A stretch of 64,000 bases of DNA from Rummeliibacillus pycnus_B (GCF_050459865.1 NZ_JBCMNM010000003.1:19619-83618); one strand, 5' to 3'; positions 51,511 through 60,801 are shown, counted from the stretch's first letter. Numbers and translations: made by a program. The notes: generated from the letters alone by a model not told the origin.

Positions 51511-51550
51511 AAAGCGTGTTTTAATCAATAATTATTTCAAAACACGCTTT
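51511..51550. terminator. Intrinsic terminator after DinB
   Basis: AAAGCGTGTTTT/AAAACACGCTTT followed by TTC; first of two hairpins in this convergent gap. Confidence 0.75.
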
Positions 51551-51630
51551 TTCTATTTATTTTTTATCAAGGTTTATAGAGTTAATTTAATCAAACTTGT
51601 TAATAAAAAATGTATAATGCTTCAAAAGGA

Positions 51631-51671
51631 ATGAACCCGTTTTGATCAATATTTTTTCAAAACGGGTTCAT
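51631..51671. terminator. Intrinsic terminator for modB
   Basis: Perfect arms ATGAACCCGTTTTGA/TCAAAACGGGTTCAT; T-rich on the minus strand. The rest of 51444-51765 is A/T-rich and empty. Confidence 0.65.
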
Positions 51672-51765
51672 CTTATTTAACACAAATTGTTTGTTTGCAA
51701 GGTGTTTTTGATCAAACTTTATTTTATAGCAACAGTTTGAACCAACTACATCTTTTTTAATATGT

Positions 51766-52422
51766 TTATGCTTTCATTAGATGGACGCCCAAAAGCATAA
51801 TGAAGGAAATTACGATCATACATATCACCCATGACCAAGCTAGTGACATATTACCCGACTCAATTGCCATATAAATAGCAAGTGGAGTAGTTTGCGTTTT
51901 GCCTGGAAGGTTTCCCGCAAACATTAAGGTTGCTCCAAATTCGCCTAAAGCTCGTGTGAAACTTAAAATCCCGCCTGATACAATCGCTTTTAATGCAAGT
52001 GGAATTGATATGAAGAAAAAGACTTGCCATTCGTTAGCTCCATCAACTCGTGCAGCGTTCTCGATGTCTTCATCAACAGATTCAAAACCAGTTTTTGCCG
52101 ATTGATACATTAAAGGAAATGCAACAACAGAAGAGGCAATCACTGCCGCCCACCATGTGAACATAACAGGTTGGTTGAAAAGCCATACAATCAATTGTCC
52201 TAACACACTGTTTTTACCAAACATTATGATCAAGAGGAAACCAACTACAGTAGGAGGTAGCACTAATGGTAAAAGAAGTACCGTTTCAAAAAACAATTTC
52301 CCTTTGAAGTTACGCTTTGCCATCCATTTGCCAAGTAGAATACCTGCTACTAGAACAATGATTCCTGAAACAAATGCAATCTCAATAGAAAGTTTAAGAG
52401 GTGACCAGAAATCGGTACTCAT
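51766..52422 (-). CDS. modB: ModB, molybdate ABC transporter permease
   Basis: A 218-residue permease with five or six helices. The EAA loop is ENAARVDGANEWQVFFFISI then PLALKAIVSGGILSFTRALG and EFGATLMFAGNLPGKTQTTP, the latter diagnostic of ModB. GGAGCTCATTAATAG precedes the ATG and overlaps the modA stop region, so the two are coupled. No dedicated modC follows; the nearest ATPase is the MalK-like gene at 54368-55438. Confidence 0.92.
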   Translation of the reverse strand: MSTDFWSPLKLSIEIAFVSGIIVLVAGILLGKWMAKRNFKGKLFFETVLLLPLVLPPTVVGFLLIIMFGKNSVLGQLIVWLFNQPVMFTWWAAVIASSVVAFPLMYQSAKTGFESVDEDIENAARVDGANEWQVFFFISIPLALKAIVSGGILSFTRALGEFGATLMFAGNLPGKTQTTPLAIYMAIESGNMSLAWSWVICMIVISFIMLLGVHLMKA

Positions 52423-52425
52423 CTA

Positions 52426-53211
52426 TTAATGAGCTCCTTTAAAGCCGTATTTTTTAAATACTTTCATTGCTTCATCGCTTTGTAAATAGTTATAAAAATT
52501 TTGCGCTTCTTTTGAATGCTTACTATCTTTGATAACACCTACTGGATAAATAATTGGTGTATGTGAATCATCTTTTGCTGTAGAAATAACATCAACTTTT
52601 TTCGATACTAGAGCATCTGTTTTATAAACCAATCCTGCATCAACATTTTCAGTTTCTGTGTAAGTAAGAACTTGGCGTACGTCATTTGCATACACAACTT
52701 TTGATTGTACATCTTTCCAAAGTTTCATGTTTTTCAATGTTTCTACACCATACTGACCTGCTGGGACAGTTTCTGGTGTACCAAGTGCAATCTTATTCGC
52801 TTTCTTTAAATCTTCAAATGAATGAATATTTTTTTCATTTTTATTAGGAACGATTAATACTAATTCGTTAGCTAAAAGATCTGTTCCTTGTTTTTTGTCG
52901 ATTAATCCTTCTTTTATTAGTTCATCAAACTTATCTTCTGCTGCTGAAAAGAAAAGATCTACAGGAGCACCTTGTGAAATTTGTTGTTGTAATGCTCCAG
53001 AACCTCCAAAGTTATAAGTAATTTTGACATTTGCGTGTTCTTTTTCATATTTTTTTTGAAGTTCTTCTAATGAATTCTGCAAACTAGCAGCTGCAGAAAT
53101 CGTTAACTCAACTTGTTCGTTTGTTTTTGTTTTGCTTTCTTGGCTGCTACAACCTGCTAAAATGCCAAAAAGTAATATCAATGTTGCAAATAAACCATAA
53201 AACTTTTTCAC
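52426..53211 (-). CDS. modA: ModA, molybdate-binding lipoprotein
   Basis: A 261-residue binding protein. Lipobox LAGC with Cys21. The mature protein has ISAAASLQNSLEELQKKYEK, TYNFGGSGALQQQISQGAPV, then DLFFSAAEDKFDEL and DAGLVYKTDALVSKKV, all typical of ModA; Ser and Tyr oxyanion contacts are present. Divergent from the HTH/binding-protein regulator gene; the 162 bases between carry a large palindrome and a copy of TGTCTTGTTATAA. Confidence 0.92.
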   Translation of the reverse strand: MKKFYGLFATLILLFGILAGCSSQESKTKTNEQVELTISAAASLQNSLEELQKKYEKEHANVKITYNFGGSGALQQQISQGAPVDLFFSAAEDKFDELIKEGLIDKKQGTDLLANELVLIVPNKNEKNIHSFEDLKKANKIALGTPETVPAGQYGVETLKNMKLWKDVQSKVVYANDVRQVLTYTETENVDAGLVYKTDALVSKKVDVISTAKDDSHTPIIYPVGVIKDSKHSKEAQNFYNYLQSDEAMKVFKKYGFKGAH

Positions 53212-53229
53212 TTTGATTTAACTCCTTTT

Positions 53230-53272
53230 ATAACTAGTTATAACAAGACATAGCTAATTATAATTAGTTATG
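53230..53272. promoter_or_regulatory. modA operator region: two palindromes and the fdh/mod motif
   Basis: ATAACTAGTTAT (53230-53241) is a perfect palindrome. CATAGCTAATTA/TAATTAGTTATG (53249-53272) is a nearly perfect 24-bp one. TTATAACAAGACA (53238-53250) bridges them and is the reverse complement of the motif found twice upstream of fdhF. The divergent regulator gene begins at 53374. Confidence 0.65.
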
Positions 53273-53373
53273 TGTAAAAAAGGAATACTTAATCATAAAA
53301 AAAGTTAATGATGTTAAAAATGTTATCAATACGTTACTATTAATTAACAGAAGCATAGGAGGAGATTTTTTAC

Positions 53374-54300
53374 ATGTCACAAGAACATTCCTATACGATT
53401 GAAGAGGTTTCACAATTATTAAAAGTTTCGAAATTAACTATTTATGATTTGGTGAAAAAAGGAGAATTACCTATTTTTCGTGTGGGCCGGCAAATGCGTG
53501 TGGATAAAACAGACCTACAAATATATATACAAAAGAACAAAACTGGAGCAACTCCTTCTTCGAATACCCCATCGATAGCTACTCATACGAAAAAAAATAA
53601 GAAATTTATTATTTGTGGACAAGATTTAGTATTAGACTTATTAGGAAAATATATTGAGAAAAAACTATCAAATAAAGTGTTGCGCTCACATGAAGGTAGC
53701 TTTAATGGTGTGATGGCGTTGTATAATGGAGAATGTGATATTGCTAGTTTACATATGTACGATGGCGATACTGGGGAATATAATACGCCTTTTTTGAAAA
53801 AGATTTTTGTAAGTCACTCTTATATTCTCCTCAATTTGATTTCACGCCGAGCAGGCTTTTATGTTCAAAAGGGAAATCCATTGCAAATTCAATCATTTAA
53901 TGATTTTAAGACCAAATCATTAAAATTGATAAACCGTGAGAAAGGGTCAGGTGCTCGTATATTATTAGATGAACAATTACGCATTCACCACGTATCCCCA
54001 TCTTCTATTGAAGGATATTACAAAGAAGAAATGAGCCATATAGATGTGGCTTCTGCTGTGGCGAAGGGCCATGCAGATGTTGGAATAGGGATAGAAAAAA
54101 TATCTAAACTTATAGAGGTTGATTTTATACCGCTTTTTAGAGAACGTTATGATATTGTCCTATTAAAAACACCTGAAAATCAACAACTGATTGAATCGGT
54201 GAAAGAGATTTTGACTTCGGTAGATTTCCAATCAGAAGTAGCTGCACTGGGTGATTATGACATAACTCAAATGGGACAAATAATATATGAAACACTTTAA
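53374..54300 (+). CDS. Excisionase-type HTH fused to a periplasmic-binding-like domain (YvgK-like regulator)
   Basis: A 308-residue cytosolic protein. Residues about 5-55 are a MerR/excisionase-like HTH (TIEEVSQLLKVSKLTIYDLV then GELPIFRVGRQMRVDKTDL). Residues about 80-300 are a PBP-like ligand domain (IASLHMYDGDTGEYNTPFLK, INREKGSGARILLDEQL, DVASAVAKGHADVGIGIEKI). This is the architecture of YvgK beside the B. subtilis mod genes. AGGAGGAGATTTTTTAC precedes the ATG. It probably senses molybdate or a cofactor intermediate and controls modAB through the palindromes upstream. Confidence 0.85.
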   Translation: MSQEHSYTIEEVSQLLKVSKLTIYDLVKKGELPIFRVGRQMRVDKTDLQIYIQKNKTGATPSSNTPSIATHTKKNKKFIICGQDLVLDLLGKYIEKKLSNKVLRSHEGSFNGVMALYNGECDIASLHMYDGDTGEYNTPFLKKIFVSHSYILLNLISRRAGFYVQKGNPLQIQSFNDFKTKSLKLINREKGSGARILLDEQLRIHHVSPSSIEGYYKEEMSHIDVASAVAKGHADVGIGIEKISKLIEVDFIPLFRERYDIVLLKTPENQQLIESVKEILTSVDFQSEVAALGDYDITQMGQIIYETL

Positions 54301-54335
54301 TAATGTTGAAAACCTATTGTATTAACTGTGAAATA

Positions 54336-54369
54336 AAAAAGTACTTGCTAATAAAAGCAAGTACTTTTT
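54336..54369. terminator. Bidirectional intrinsic terminator
   Basis: AAAAAGTACTTGC/GCAAGTACTTTTT between the regulator gene and the convergent ATPase gene. Confidence 0.85.
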
Positions 54370-55438
54370 ATATTGATTGGGAAGATTGTAATAATACTTC
54401 TGTTTCCGCATCAAAAAATAACAGATGTTGAGGTTGTAAAGAGAGTGTTTCACCGATTTGAAAAATATGTTGACCACTCCACTTAATAGTCCAAGTTTTA
54501 TCGGCCAAGCGGACAATGATATGCGTTTCATGTCCTAGCTGTTCGATATTTAAAATAGGAAGATGCAAAACGTCTCCTTTTTGGAGATGCTCTGGACGAA
54601 TGCCAATCGTCATTGGTTTATGTTGAGGTAAGCATGCACAAACTTCAGCTGAAAGTTTCATTTTAAATTGATTTTCAATAATGAGCGTTGAATCTTCAAG
54701 AACCGCAGTTGCCGTGTTTATAGTAGGAGAACCAATAAAACTTGCGACAAATTGATTTTTGGGTTGATTATACAATTCTAGCGGAGTTCCGATTTGTTGG
54801 ATTCGGCCATTATGTAAAACCATAATCCGATCGCCCATTGTCATAGCTTCTGTTTGATCGTGCGTTACATATATGGTTGTCAACCCTAATTTATTTTGTA
54901 ATTGTTTGATTTCTGTCCGCATTTGTGATCGTAATTTAGCATCTAAATTAGATAAAGGCTCATCCATCAAGCAAAGCGGGGCTTGGCTTACAATTGCCCG
55001 TGCAAGAGCAACACGTTGGCGTTGTCCACCAGATAAAGCATTCGGTTTTCGGTGTAAATAATGAGTCAGTCCAAGAAGTTCGACACTTTCTTGCAAACGT
55101 TTTTGCTGCTCTTTTTTATCGATTCGCCTTCTTTTTAAACCAAATAAAATATTTTGTTCTACTGTTAGATGAGGATATAGTGCATAATTTTGGAAAACCA
55201 TTGATAGATTTCGTTCTCGAGGAGAAGCCGTATCTAATGTCTTTCCATTCATTTGTATAGTGCCACTTGACATTTTGTCCAATCCAGCAATCAGGCGCAG
55301 AAGTGTGCTTTTACCTGAACCAGAAGGACCAACTAGTACAAAAAATTCGCCTTTTTCAATAGTCAAATTAATATCTTTTAATACGGGTTGTTGGGAATTA
55401 TATGCTTTTTGGACATGCGTTATCTCAATAAAACTCAT
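54368..55438 (-). CDS. ABC transporter ATPase, MalK/UgpC/MsmX-like with TOBE domain
   Basis: A 356-residue ATPase. Walker A is GPSGSGKSTLLRLIAGLDKM near 38, Q-loop VFQNYALYPHLTVEQNILFG, signature LSGGQRQRVALARAIV, Walker B LCLMDEPLSNLDAKLR, and switch THDQTEAMTMGDRIMVL. A C-terminal TOBE_2 domain (GIRPEHL) follows. The shape is that of multitask sugar ATPases (CUT1) rather than classic ModC. No permease is next to it. Its place beside modAB, which lacks a modC, suggests it may power ModB, but a sugar-transport role elsewhere is equally possible. Confidence 0.85.
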   Translation of the reverse strand: MSFIEITHVQKAYNSQQPVLKDINLTIEKGEFFVLVGPSGSGKSTLLRLIAGLDKMSSGTIQMNGKTLDTASPRERNLSMVFQNYALYPHLTVEQNILFGLKRRRIDKKEQQKRLQESVELLGLTHYLHRKPNALSGGQRQRVALARAIVSQAPLCLMDEPLSNLDAKLRSQMRTEIKQLQNKLGLTTIYVTHDQTEAMTMGDRIMVLHNGRIQQIGTPLELYNQPKNQFVASFIGSPTINTATAVLEDSTLIIENQFKMKLSAEVCACLPQHKPMTIGIRPEHLQKGDVLHLPILNIEQLGHETHIIVRLADKTWTIKWSGQHIFQIGETLSLQPQHLLFFDAETEVLLQSSQSI

Positions 55439-55756
55439 TTGTTAAACCTCGTTTCACATGATAACTAAAACAAAACACTTTATGAAGTCTTCTATTGAGC
55501 TACCATGAAAATGAACTTCCTCAGTCTTCTTATTATGATGTAAGAAGTAATAATCACTGTCTTTAAAGGAAATATTGTTGCTTTTTTTACGTAATGATTT
55601 GTAAATTTGATATTGAGTTTAAATAATAAAAGTATTATTATTATAAAATAAAAGTTTATGGATGTTAAGTTATGCTAAATTGCTTACTTCTATTTCTTTT
55701 TTAATTTATTAATGGTGAGATGGATAAACTAGTAGGATGAACTGCTTAGATATTAG

Positions 55757-55808
55757 CCCGCCATAAAATAGTTTGTGTAAAGTCATACGCAAACTGTTTT
55801 ATGGCGGG
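55757..55808. terminator. Orphan intrinsic terminator
   Basis: CCCGCCATAAAA/TTTTATGGCGGG with an inner stem and a following TTTTTTATTTT. No gene ends here; the rest of 55443-55931 is empty. Confidence 0.7.
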
Positions 55809-55931
55809 TTTTTTATTTTGGGGTAGTGAGGTCCCTTTAATTAAAATCTACCTATTAAACTCAATTTTATTAAGTCTCTAACTTCAGGAATAATGACTTA
55901 GTTTTGATATTTATAAGGGGGAGAGGATCAA

Positions 55932-56540
55932 TTGACTTGGTCGGTTTTACACACAATTGGAATTATTGCTTATGCAGCCAGTGGTGCATTTGTTGCTATG
56001 GAAGCAAAATATTCTATTATTGGAATCTTTGTACTTGGACTTACAACGTCTTATGGAGGATCTGTGATTAGAAACATCGTTCTCGATGTCCCTATTTCTG
56101 ATATATGGAATCGTCAATCCTTACTGCTTGTAATAATAACGCTATCTACAATCGTATTCATTGAGAGGAAATGGGTGCATCATTGGAAACGATGGGGATA
56201 TTTCTTTGATTCTATTGGTCTTGCTTCCTTTGCTATAAGTGGGGGACTATTAGCAAAAAGTTTGAATTATGATCTAGGTATTATTGTAATAGCTTCAATG
56301 TTTACTGGTGTTGGCGGAGGAATGGTTCGAGATTTGTTAGCAGGTAGACCCCCACTTGCCTTAAAGGAAGAAATTCATGCAATACTTACGTTCTTGTGTG
56401 CTATTTGTATTTGGGCTGGTTGGAGCAGTCCTATTGAATTGTCGACCATAGTTGTTGTCGTTGTATTTATTCGTATGTTATCGGTTCATTGTAAATGGAG
56501 ACTAAAACTTCCTTGCAATCAATCTGAAAAACATTTTTAA
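55932..56540 (+). CDS. TRIC/UPF0126 family membrane protein (YvgT-like)
   Basis: A 202-residue protein with seven helices and the internal repeat of the trimeric intracellular cation channel family: IGIIAYAASGAFVAMEAKYS and LGLTTSYGGSVIRNIVLDVP, then FFDSIGLASFAISGGLLAKS and FTGVGGGMVRDLLAGRPPLA. The paired GG-x-x-R-(D/N) motifs are the family's hallmark. TTG start behind GGGGGAGAGGATCAA. Bacterial members conduct cations; the role here is not established. A DUF2294 gene follows after 27 bases. Confidence 0.87.
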   Translation: MTWSVLHTIGIIAYAASGAFVAMEAKYSIIGIFVLGLTTSYGGSVIRNIVLDVPISDIWNRQSLLLVIITLSTIVFIERKWVHHWKRWGYFFDSIGLASFAISGGLLAKSLNYDLGIIVIASMFTGVGGGMVRDLLAGRPPLALKEEIHAILTFLCAICIWAGWSSPIELSTIVVVVVFIRMLSVHCKWRLKLPCNQSEKHF

Positions 56541-56567
56541 CTCTATGACGATAAGAGGAGGGATATA

Positions 56568-56939
56568 ATGAAGAAAAAAATGGAACATGCAATGAGTATG
56601 TTAATCCGCGAAATCCGAAAAGAGAATATCGGAAATGGTCCAAGAGAAATTAATATTCGTATTGTAGGTGCATGGGTAATTTGCGAGATGAAAGGTAATT
56701 TAACTAATGTTGAAAAGTTTATGATTGAATCAGAAGAAGGACATCAAATGGTTCATAAAGCAAGAACGACATTAGTGAAAAAAATTTATGAGGACCCTGA
56801 AAAGGTAGAAAAGCTTGAGGAAATAGTTCAGGCGAAACTTGTCAATGTTTTTACAGATATCAATATAGATAAAGATATTGCAATGACAATTTATGTGTTT
56901 GACAAACCTATTATGGACAATAGTAATAATAAAAATTAA
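56568..56939 (+). CDS. DUF2294 protein, second paralogue
   Basis: A 123-residue protein paralogous to 39564-39911: ESEEGHQMVHKARTTLVKKI against RTPEGVKMVHAARTSMIQEM, and FTDINIDKDIAMTIYVFD against FSDIKIEEDVAISVFVFE. AGAGGAGGGATATA precedes the ATG. It follows the TRIC-type gene by 27 bases, probably in one transcript. The duplication suggests a second role besides formate dehydrogenase. Confidence 0.85.
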   Translation: MKKKMEHAMSMLIREIRKENIGNGPREINIRIVGAWVICEMKGNLTNVEKFMIESEEGHQMVHKARTTLVKKIYEDPEKVEKLEEIVQAKLVNVFTDINIDKDIAMTIYVFDKPIMDNSNNKN

Positions 56940-57027
56940 ATTTATGAAGCCAATCTTTCATGATTTCCTGTTGCAATTTTTAAGTTTGTAATCATCACGT
57001 ATTATGGTAATTGAAGTAGTTCAAAAA

Positions 57028-57074
57028 GGTACCCTGTAGGTAGATACATTTAAAAAGTCTATCTATAGGGTACT
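57028..57074 (+). terminator. Intrinsic terminator
   Basis: AGGTACCCTGTAGGTAGAT and ATCTATAGGGTACT pair with minor mismatches, followed by ATTT; about 90 bases after the DUF2294 gene. The remainder up to topB (57317) is A/T-rich with a TATAAT at about 57228 that could be the topB -10. Confidence 0.6.
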
Positions 57075-57316
57075 ATTTGTATATAATGAAAAATTGTTAA
57101 ATACTTTTTTATAAAAAATGAATCCAATTTAAGAGGAAAGTAGACTGTTTGATAAATCTTATTTCTAAAGCTACAAATAAGTGAAAAAGTGAATTAAAAA
57201 GTATCAAATGTTATTATGAATTATGATATAATTTATACTTTTTTATTTAAGTTAGTTCAAAAAAAGTCGATGACTAGATATATCAGTATTTTTAACAAGA
57301 AAAGGAGTGACCTAAA

Positions 57317-59443
57317 ATGGGACGTGTCGTAATATTTGCCGAAAAACCTTCACAGGCAAAGGCATATGCGGACGCTTTTAAAGTAGCGAAGAAAACGAAA
57401 AACTACATAGAATTACAGCCAACAGCTACATTTCCACAAGGTGCAACAATCACCTGGGGAATAGGCCACTTAGTTGAACTAAAACAACCTGCAGACTACA
57501 AACCTGAATGGAAAAGATGGTCACTTGCTCAACTACCAATGATTCCAGAAAAATATGAATTTCGCGTATCAAAAGGGAAGTGGGATCAATTTCAAGAAGT
57601 GAAACGACTTTTTAAGGAAGCAGATCTACTGATTAACGCATGCGATGTGGACCGTGAAGGATCTAATATTTTTTATTCAATATTACGTCAAACCGGTGTG
57701 CGCAATAAACCAGTACAACGATTATGGATTAATTCGTTAGAAATAGATGAGATTCGAAAGGGTTTTACGAATTTAAGAGATAACCAGAAAGACTTGCTAT
57801 TATATCTCGAAGCACAAACTCGTCAAATCAGTGATTGGCTCGTAGGGATGAATGCGAGTCGGTTATATACGATGCTTTTAAAAGCAAAGGGACTTAACGA
57901 GACAATGTCAATCGGCCGTGTACAATCACCAACTGTTTATTTGATTTATCAACGGCAAATGGAAATTGAAAATTTTAAGCCATCTAATTTCTATGAGTTA
58001 ACGGGGGATTTTTTATCCGAATTAGGTCCTTATAAAGGGAAAGCTGCTTTGAAAAAGGATAAGCGTGAAGATGCAGAAGCCATTTTAATGCAAGCGGGTA
58101 TTGTAGAAAATGAACCTCTTCCGGGAACGATCAAAGATGTGAAAAAGGCTCGTAAATCGATTAAGCCACCAAAGCTACATTCGCTATCTACTTTACAAGC
58201 TAAAGCCAATAAGATTTGGAAATATAGTCCGGCAAAAGTGTTAGAGATTGTGCAATCTTTATACGAAAAAAAACTAGTTTCCTATCCACGTTCTGATTGT
58301 CAATACATTACAGAAGCTGAATTTGGTTATCTAGTTGGGCAAATTCCTGCCTATCAAAAAATAATCGGACAACCATTTGAGGTAGCCAATCACAGTCCTC
58401 AAAAACGCTATGTTGATAATGCTAAAGTTGAGGAACACTATGCTATTATCCCAACTAAAACAATTCCATCTGAACAAAAGGTTGCTGGGCTGCCACCAAT
58501 GGAGCAGAATATTTATCTTGAAATCGTCCGCAGTATGCTTGCGATGTTCCATAGAGATTATTTATATGAAGAAACAACCATTATGACAGATGTCAAAGGC
58601 ATTGATTTTAAAACAGTAGGCAAGGTTGAACTAGATAAAGGCTTCCAAGAACTGTGGCCTGTCTCATCCAAAAAGAAAAAGGAAGAAGAGCCCTTATTAC
58701 CACAAGTCAAATCGCAAGAAATAGTTGAAGCACATATCCATATTCATGAAGGTACAACACAACCTCCAAAGCCTTATACAGAGGGACAGCTTGTACAAAT
58801 GATGAAAACTTGCGGAAAGTTCATAGAGGATGAAGGAGAAAGCGATATCTTAAAAGAAGTGGAAGGCCTTGGTACTGAAGCCACGCGTTCTGGGATTATT
58901 GAAACGATTAAAAGACATGGCTATATTGAAGTAGCAAAAAATATAGTTATGATTACAGATAAAGGTCGTGTACTTTGTGAAACGATTGAGGGTTCGCTAT
59001 TATCTAGCCCAGCAATGACCGCCAAATGGGAAACATATCTACGAAAAATAGGTAATGGGAATGGATCTCAAGAAGCATTCTTAGGAAGCGTTTCAAAATT
59101 TCTTCACCATTTAATAGAGGTAACACCTGAAAAAGTAGCAGGTACAAATATCCAAGCTGCAGTAGATTCGGCGCCTTCAAACGAACCAATTGTAGAATGT
59201 CCAATTTGCCATCAAGGAAAAATGCTTGCAAGAAAATCATTTTACGGATGTTCTAATTACAAAGCAGGATGTAAATTCACTGTTTCTAAAACAATAGCTA
59301 GCAAAAAACTTTCACCGAATCAATTAAAAGATCTTTGTCAAAATGGTGTGACAAAAGAGATAAAAGGCTTTAAATCCAAAAAAGGCTCAAGTTTTTCTGC
59401 AAAACTGAAGTTGGAGCAGGGGAAAGTAGTTTTTGAATTTTAA
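57317..59443 (+). CDS. topB: DNA topoisomerase III
   Basis: A 708-residue type IA topoisomerase that decatenates single-stranded-containing DNA. The TOPRIM domain occupies about residues 1-140 (VIFAEKPSQAKAYA, NACDVDREGSNIFY). The active-site Tyr is in KLVSYPRSDCQYITEAEFGY near 320. LGTEATRSGIIETIKRHGYI lies near 515, and a C-terminal zinc ribbon is CPICHQGKMLARKSFYGCSN. Ends IKGFKSKKGSSFSAKLKLEQ then GKVVFEF. AAAGGAGTGACCTAAA precedes the ATG. The last 28 or so codons also occur as a remnant at 33943-34032, so a second copy once existed. Confidence 0.95.
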   Translation: MGRVVIFAEKPSQAKAYADAFKVAKKTKNYIELQPTATFPQGATITWGIGHLVELKQPADYKPEWKRWSLAQLPMIPEKYEFRVSKGKWDQFQEVKRLFKEADLLINACDVDREGSNIFYSILRQTGVRNKPVQRLWINSLEIDEIRKGFTNLRDNQKDLLLYLEAQTRQISDWLVGMNASRLYTMLLKAKGLNETMSIGRVQSPTVYLIYQRQMEIENFKPSNFYELTGDFLSELGPYKGKAALKKDKREDAEAILMQAGIVENEPLPGTIKDVKKARKSIKPPKLHSLSTLQAKANKIWKYSPAKVLEIVQSLYEKKLVSYPRSDCQYITEAEFGYLVGQIPAYQKIIGQPFEVANHSPQKRYVDNAKVEEHYAIIPTKTIPSEQKVAGLPPMEQNIYLEIVRSMLAMFHRDYLYEETTIMTDVKGIDFKTVGKVELDKGFQELWPVSSKKKKEEEPLLPQVKSQEIVEAHIHIHEGTTQPPKPYTEGQLVQMMKTCGKFIEDEGESDILKEVEGLGTEATRSGIIETIKRHGYIEVAKNIVMITDKGRVLCETIEGSLLSSPAMTAKWETYLRKIGNGNGSQEAFLGSVSKFLHHLIEVTPEKVAGTNIQAAVDSAPSNEPIVECPICHQGKMLARKSFYGCSNYKAGCKFTVSKTIASKKLSPNQLKDLCQNGVTKEIKGFKSKKGSSFSAKLKLEQGKVVFEF

Positions 59444-59505
59444 TAGAACCTAAAAATAGCTATCAAAGAGTATTTTTAAAACATATAAACATTTGTATTG
59501 CTTAA

Positions 59506-59558
59506 AAAGAAAAGAATCCATTTTGAAAAATGATAATTCAATGTGGATTCTTTTCTTT
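59506..59558 (+). terminator. Intrinsic terminator of topB
   Basis: AAAAGAAAAGAATCCA and TGGATTCTTTTCTTTT with a loop of about 22 bases, about 65 bases past the stop codon. Confidence 0.7.
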
Positions 59559-59746
59559 TGTTTAAAGTGAAGTTTTATGTAAAAGATAGATTTACGCGCT
59601 AATTCATTGAGGGTGGGCAATTTATAGGAATAAATAATTCTAATTAAGACAAACTTTTATTATTGAAACTTAAACTAAACTTTTTATGTGAAAGAGGAAA
59701 TATTGCAAAACAGGGAGCGAAATTAATAAGAGGGAGTTGTGTGTTT

Positions 59747-60355
59747 GTGAATAATGGGAATTGTGATTTTACACCGATGGAACAAATATTAAAAGAAGAT
59801 ATTCGGCAAGTAATAACGGCATTACAGAATAGTTTAGAAGAAATGGGAAGTGAGAATTATTGTCTTCTTGGAAATTTTGAAAGTATTAAAGAAAAATTTG
59901 GTAACATTGAAATGAAAGCTGCTACATTTTATCTAAACTGTTATCTGTCACCGTATACAGATAAATATCCAGAAATATCAATTTGTGCACAAAATCTTTC
60001 GAATTTAAGACATGGAGGATTAATCGTAATAGAGCGAGAAGATTCTCTGAAATCATTGATTCAACCAGGAATATCGATAAGAGCAGAGTTAACCCATTCC
60101 TTATTAGAATCAATTTTTTACCCAGGAAATCCATTACATGATGGTGCAGTTTTAGTAAGTCATAATCATATTGAGTCTGCAGCAAATGTTCTACCGCTTA
60201 CACATAGATTAACAGGTGATAAAAAACTTGGTACACGACATCGAGCAGCATTAGGTTTATCTGAAAAAAGTGATGCACTTGTACTAGTAATATCTGAGGA
60301 AACGGGTAATGTATCATTTGCATTAAATGGAAACCTTTACCCAATTATTATTTAA
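59747..60355 (+). CDS. cdaS: CdaS-type sporulation diadenylate cyclase
   Basis: About 202 residues. A helical N-terminal region (QVITALQNSLEEMGSENYCL) precedes the DAC domain, which makes c-di-AMP from two ATP. Catalytic motifs are NPLHDGAVLVSHNHI (DGA) and LGTRHRAALGLSEKSDAL (RHR). The length and helical N-terminus fit CdaS (YojJ), the sporulation form, not DisA or CdaA. The GTG start at 59747 lies 11 bases after AGGGAG; GTG 59741 or TTG 59663 are alternatives. Monocistronic with its own terminator. Confidence 0.87.
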   Translation: MNNGNCDFTPMEQILKEDIRQVITALQNSLEEMGSENYCLLGNFESIKEKFGNIEMKAATFYLNCYLSPYTDKYPEISICAQNLSNLRHGGLIVIEREDSLKSLIQPGISIRAELTHSLLESIFYPGNPLHDGAVLVSHNHIESAANVLPLTHRLTGDKKLGTRHRAALGLSEKSDALVLVISEETGNVSFALNGNLYPIII

Positions 60356-60403
60356 GTCTTTATATTATCCATATGAGAAATGAATTTCTATAGGAATTAT
60401 TAT

Positions 60404-60438
60404 AGCTTCACGTAAGTCTTATAAACTTATGTGAAGCT
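60404..60438 (+). terminator. Intrinsic terminator between cdaS and ferredoxin
   Basis: AGCTTCACGTAAGT/ACTTATGTGAAGCT then AATTTTG; placed between convergent genes. Confidence 0.7.
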
Positions 60439-60465
60439 AATTTTGTTGATTTGAAAAACAATAAC

Positions 60466-60801
60466 TTAGTCAATAGGTCTTGGGCCAGAAGTTTTTCCAG
60501 TACTTTCTACTGTCATAATTGGACGAACGGTAATATCCCCCTTTACAAGTATTTGACAAGATAATCGTAAATGATCTTCAAATATATGAATATCCATTCC
60601 TTTATTTACAAAAGCTTTATGTTCTTTATTTGTTAATTCTAAATAATCTCCGCCCATTATCTCTACCCTGCAAGTCGTACATTTAGCATTACCACCACAT
60701 CGATGTAGAATATTTACACCGTTATCCTCCAGTGCTAATACTAGCTTTTTCCCATTATCAACTTCAAAAGTTTTCCCACCAAATATAGTGACAAATGGCA
60801 C
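60466..60801 (-). CDS. 2Fe-2S ferredoxin
   Basis: A 111-residue plant-type ferredoxin-fold protein. The cluster cysteines are in HRCGGNAKCTTCRVEIMGG (positions 35, 41, 44) and RLSCQILVKGDI (near 82). GTG start at 60801 behind GAGGTGATAATAA. The extended C-terminus (SGPRPID) is unusual but short. It could be an electron carrier for oxidoreductases in the cell, including formate dehydrogenase, but nothing in the sequence ties it to one. Confidence 0.9.
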   Translation of the reverse strand: MPFVTIFGGKTFEVDNGKKLVLALEDNGVNILHRCGGNAKCTTCRVEIMGGDYLELTNKEHKAFVNKGMDIHIFEDHLRLSCQILVKGDITVRPIMTVESTGKTSGPRPID

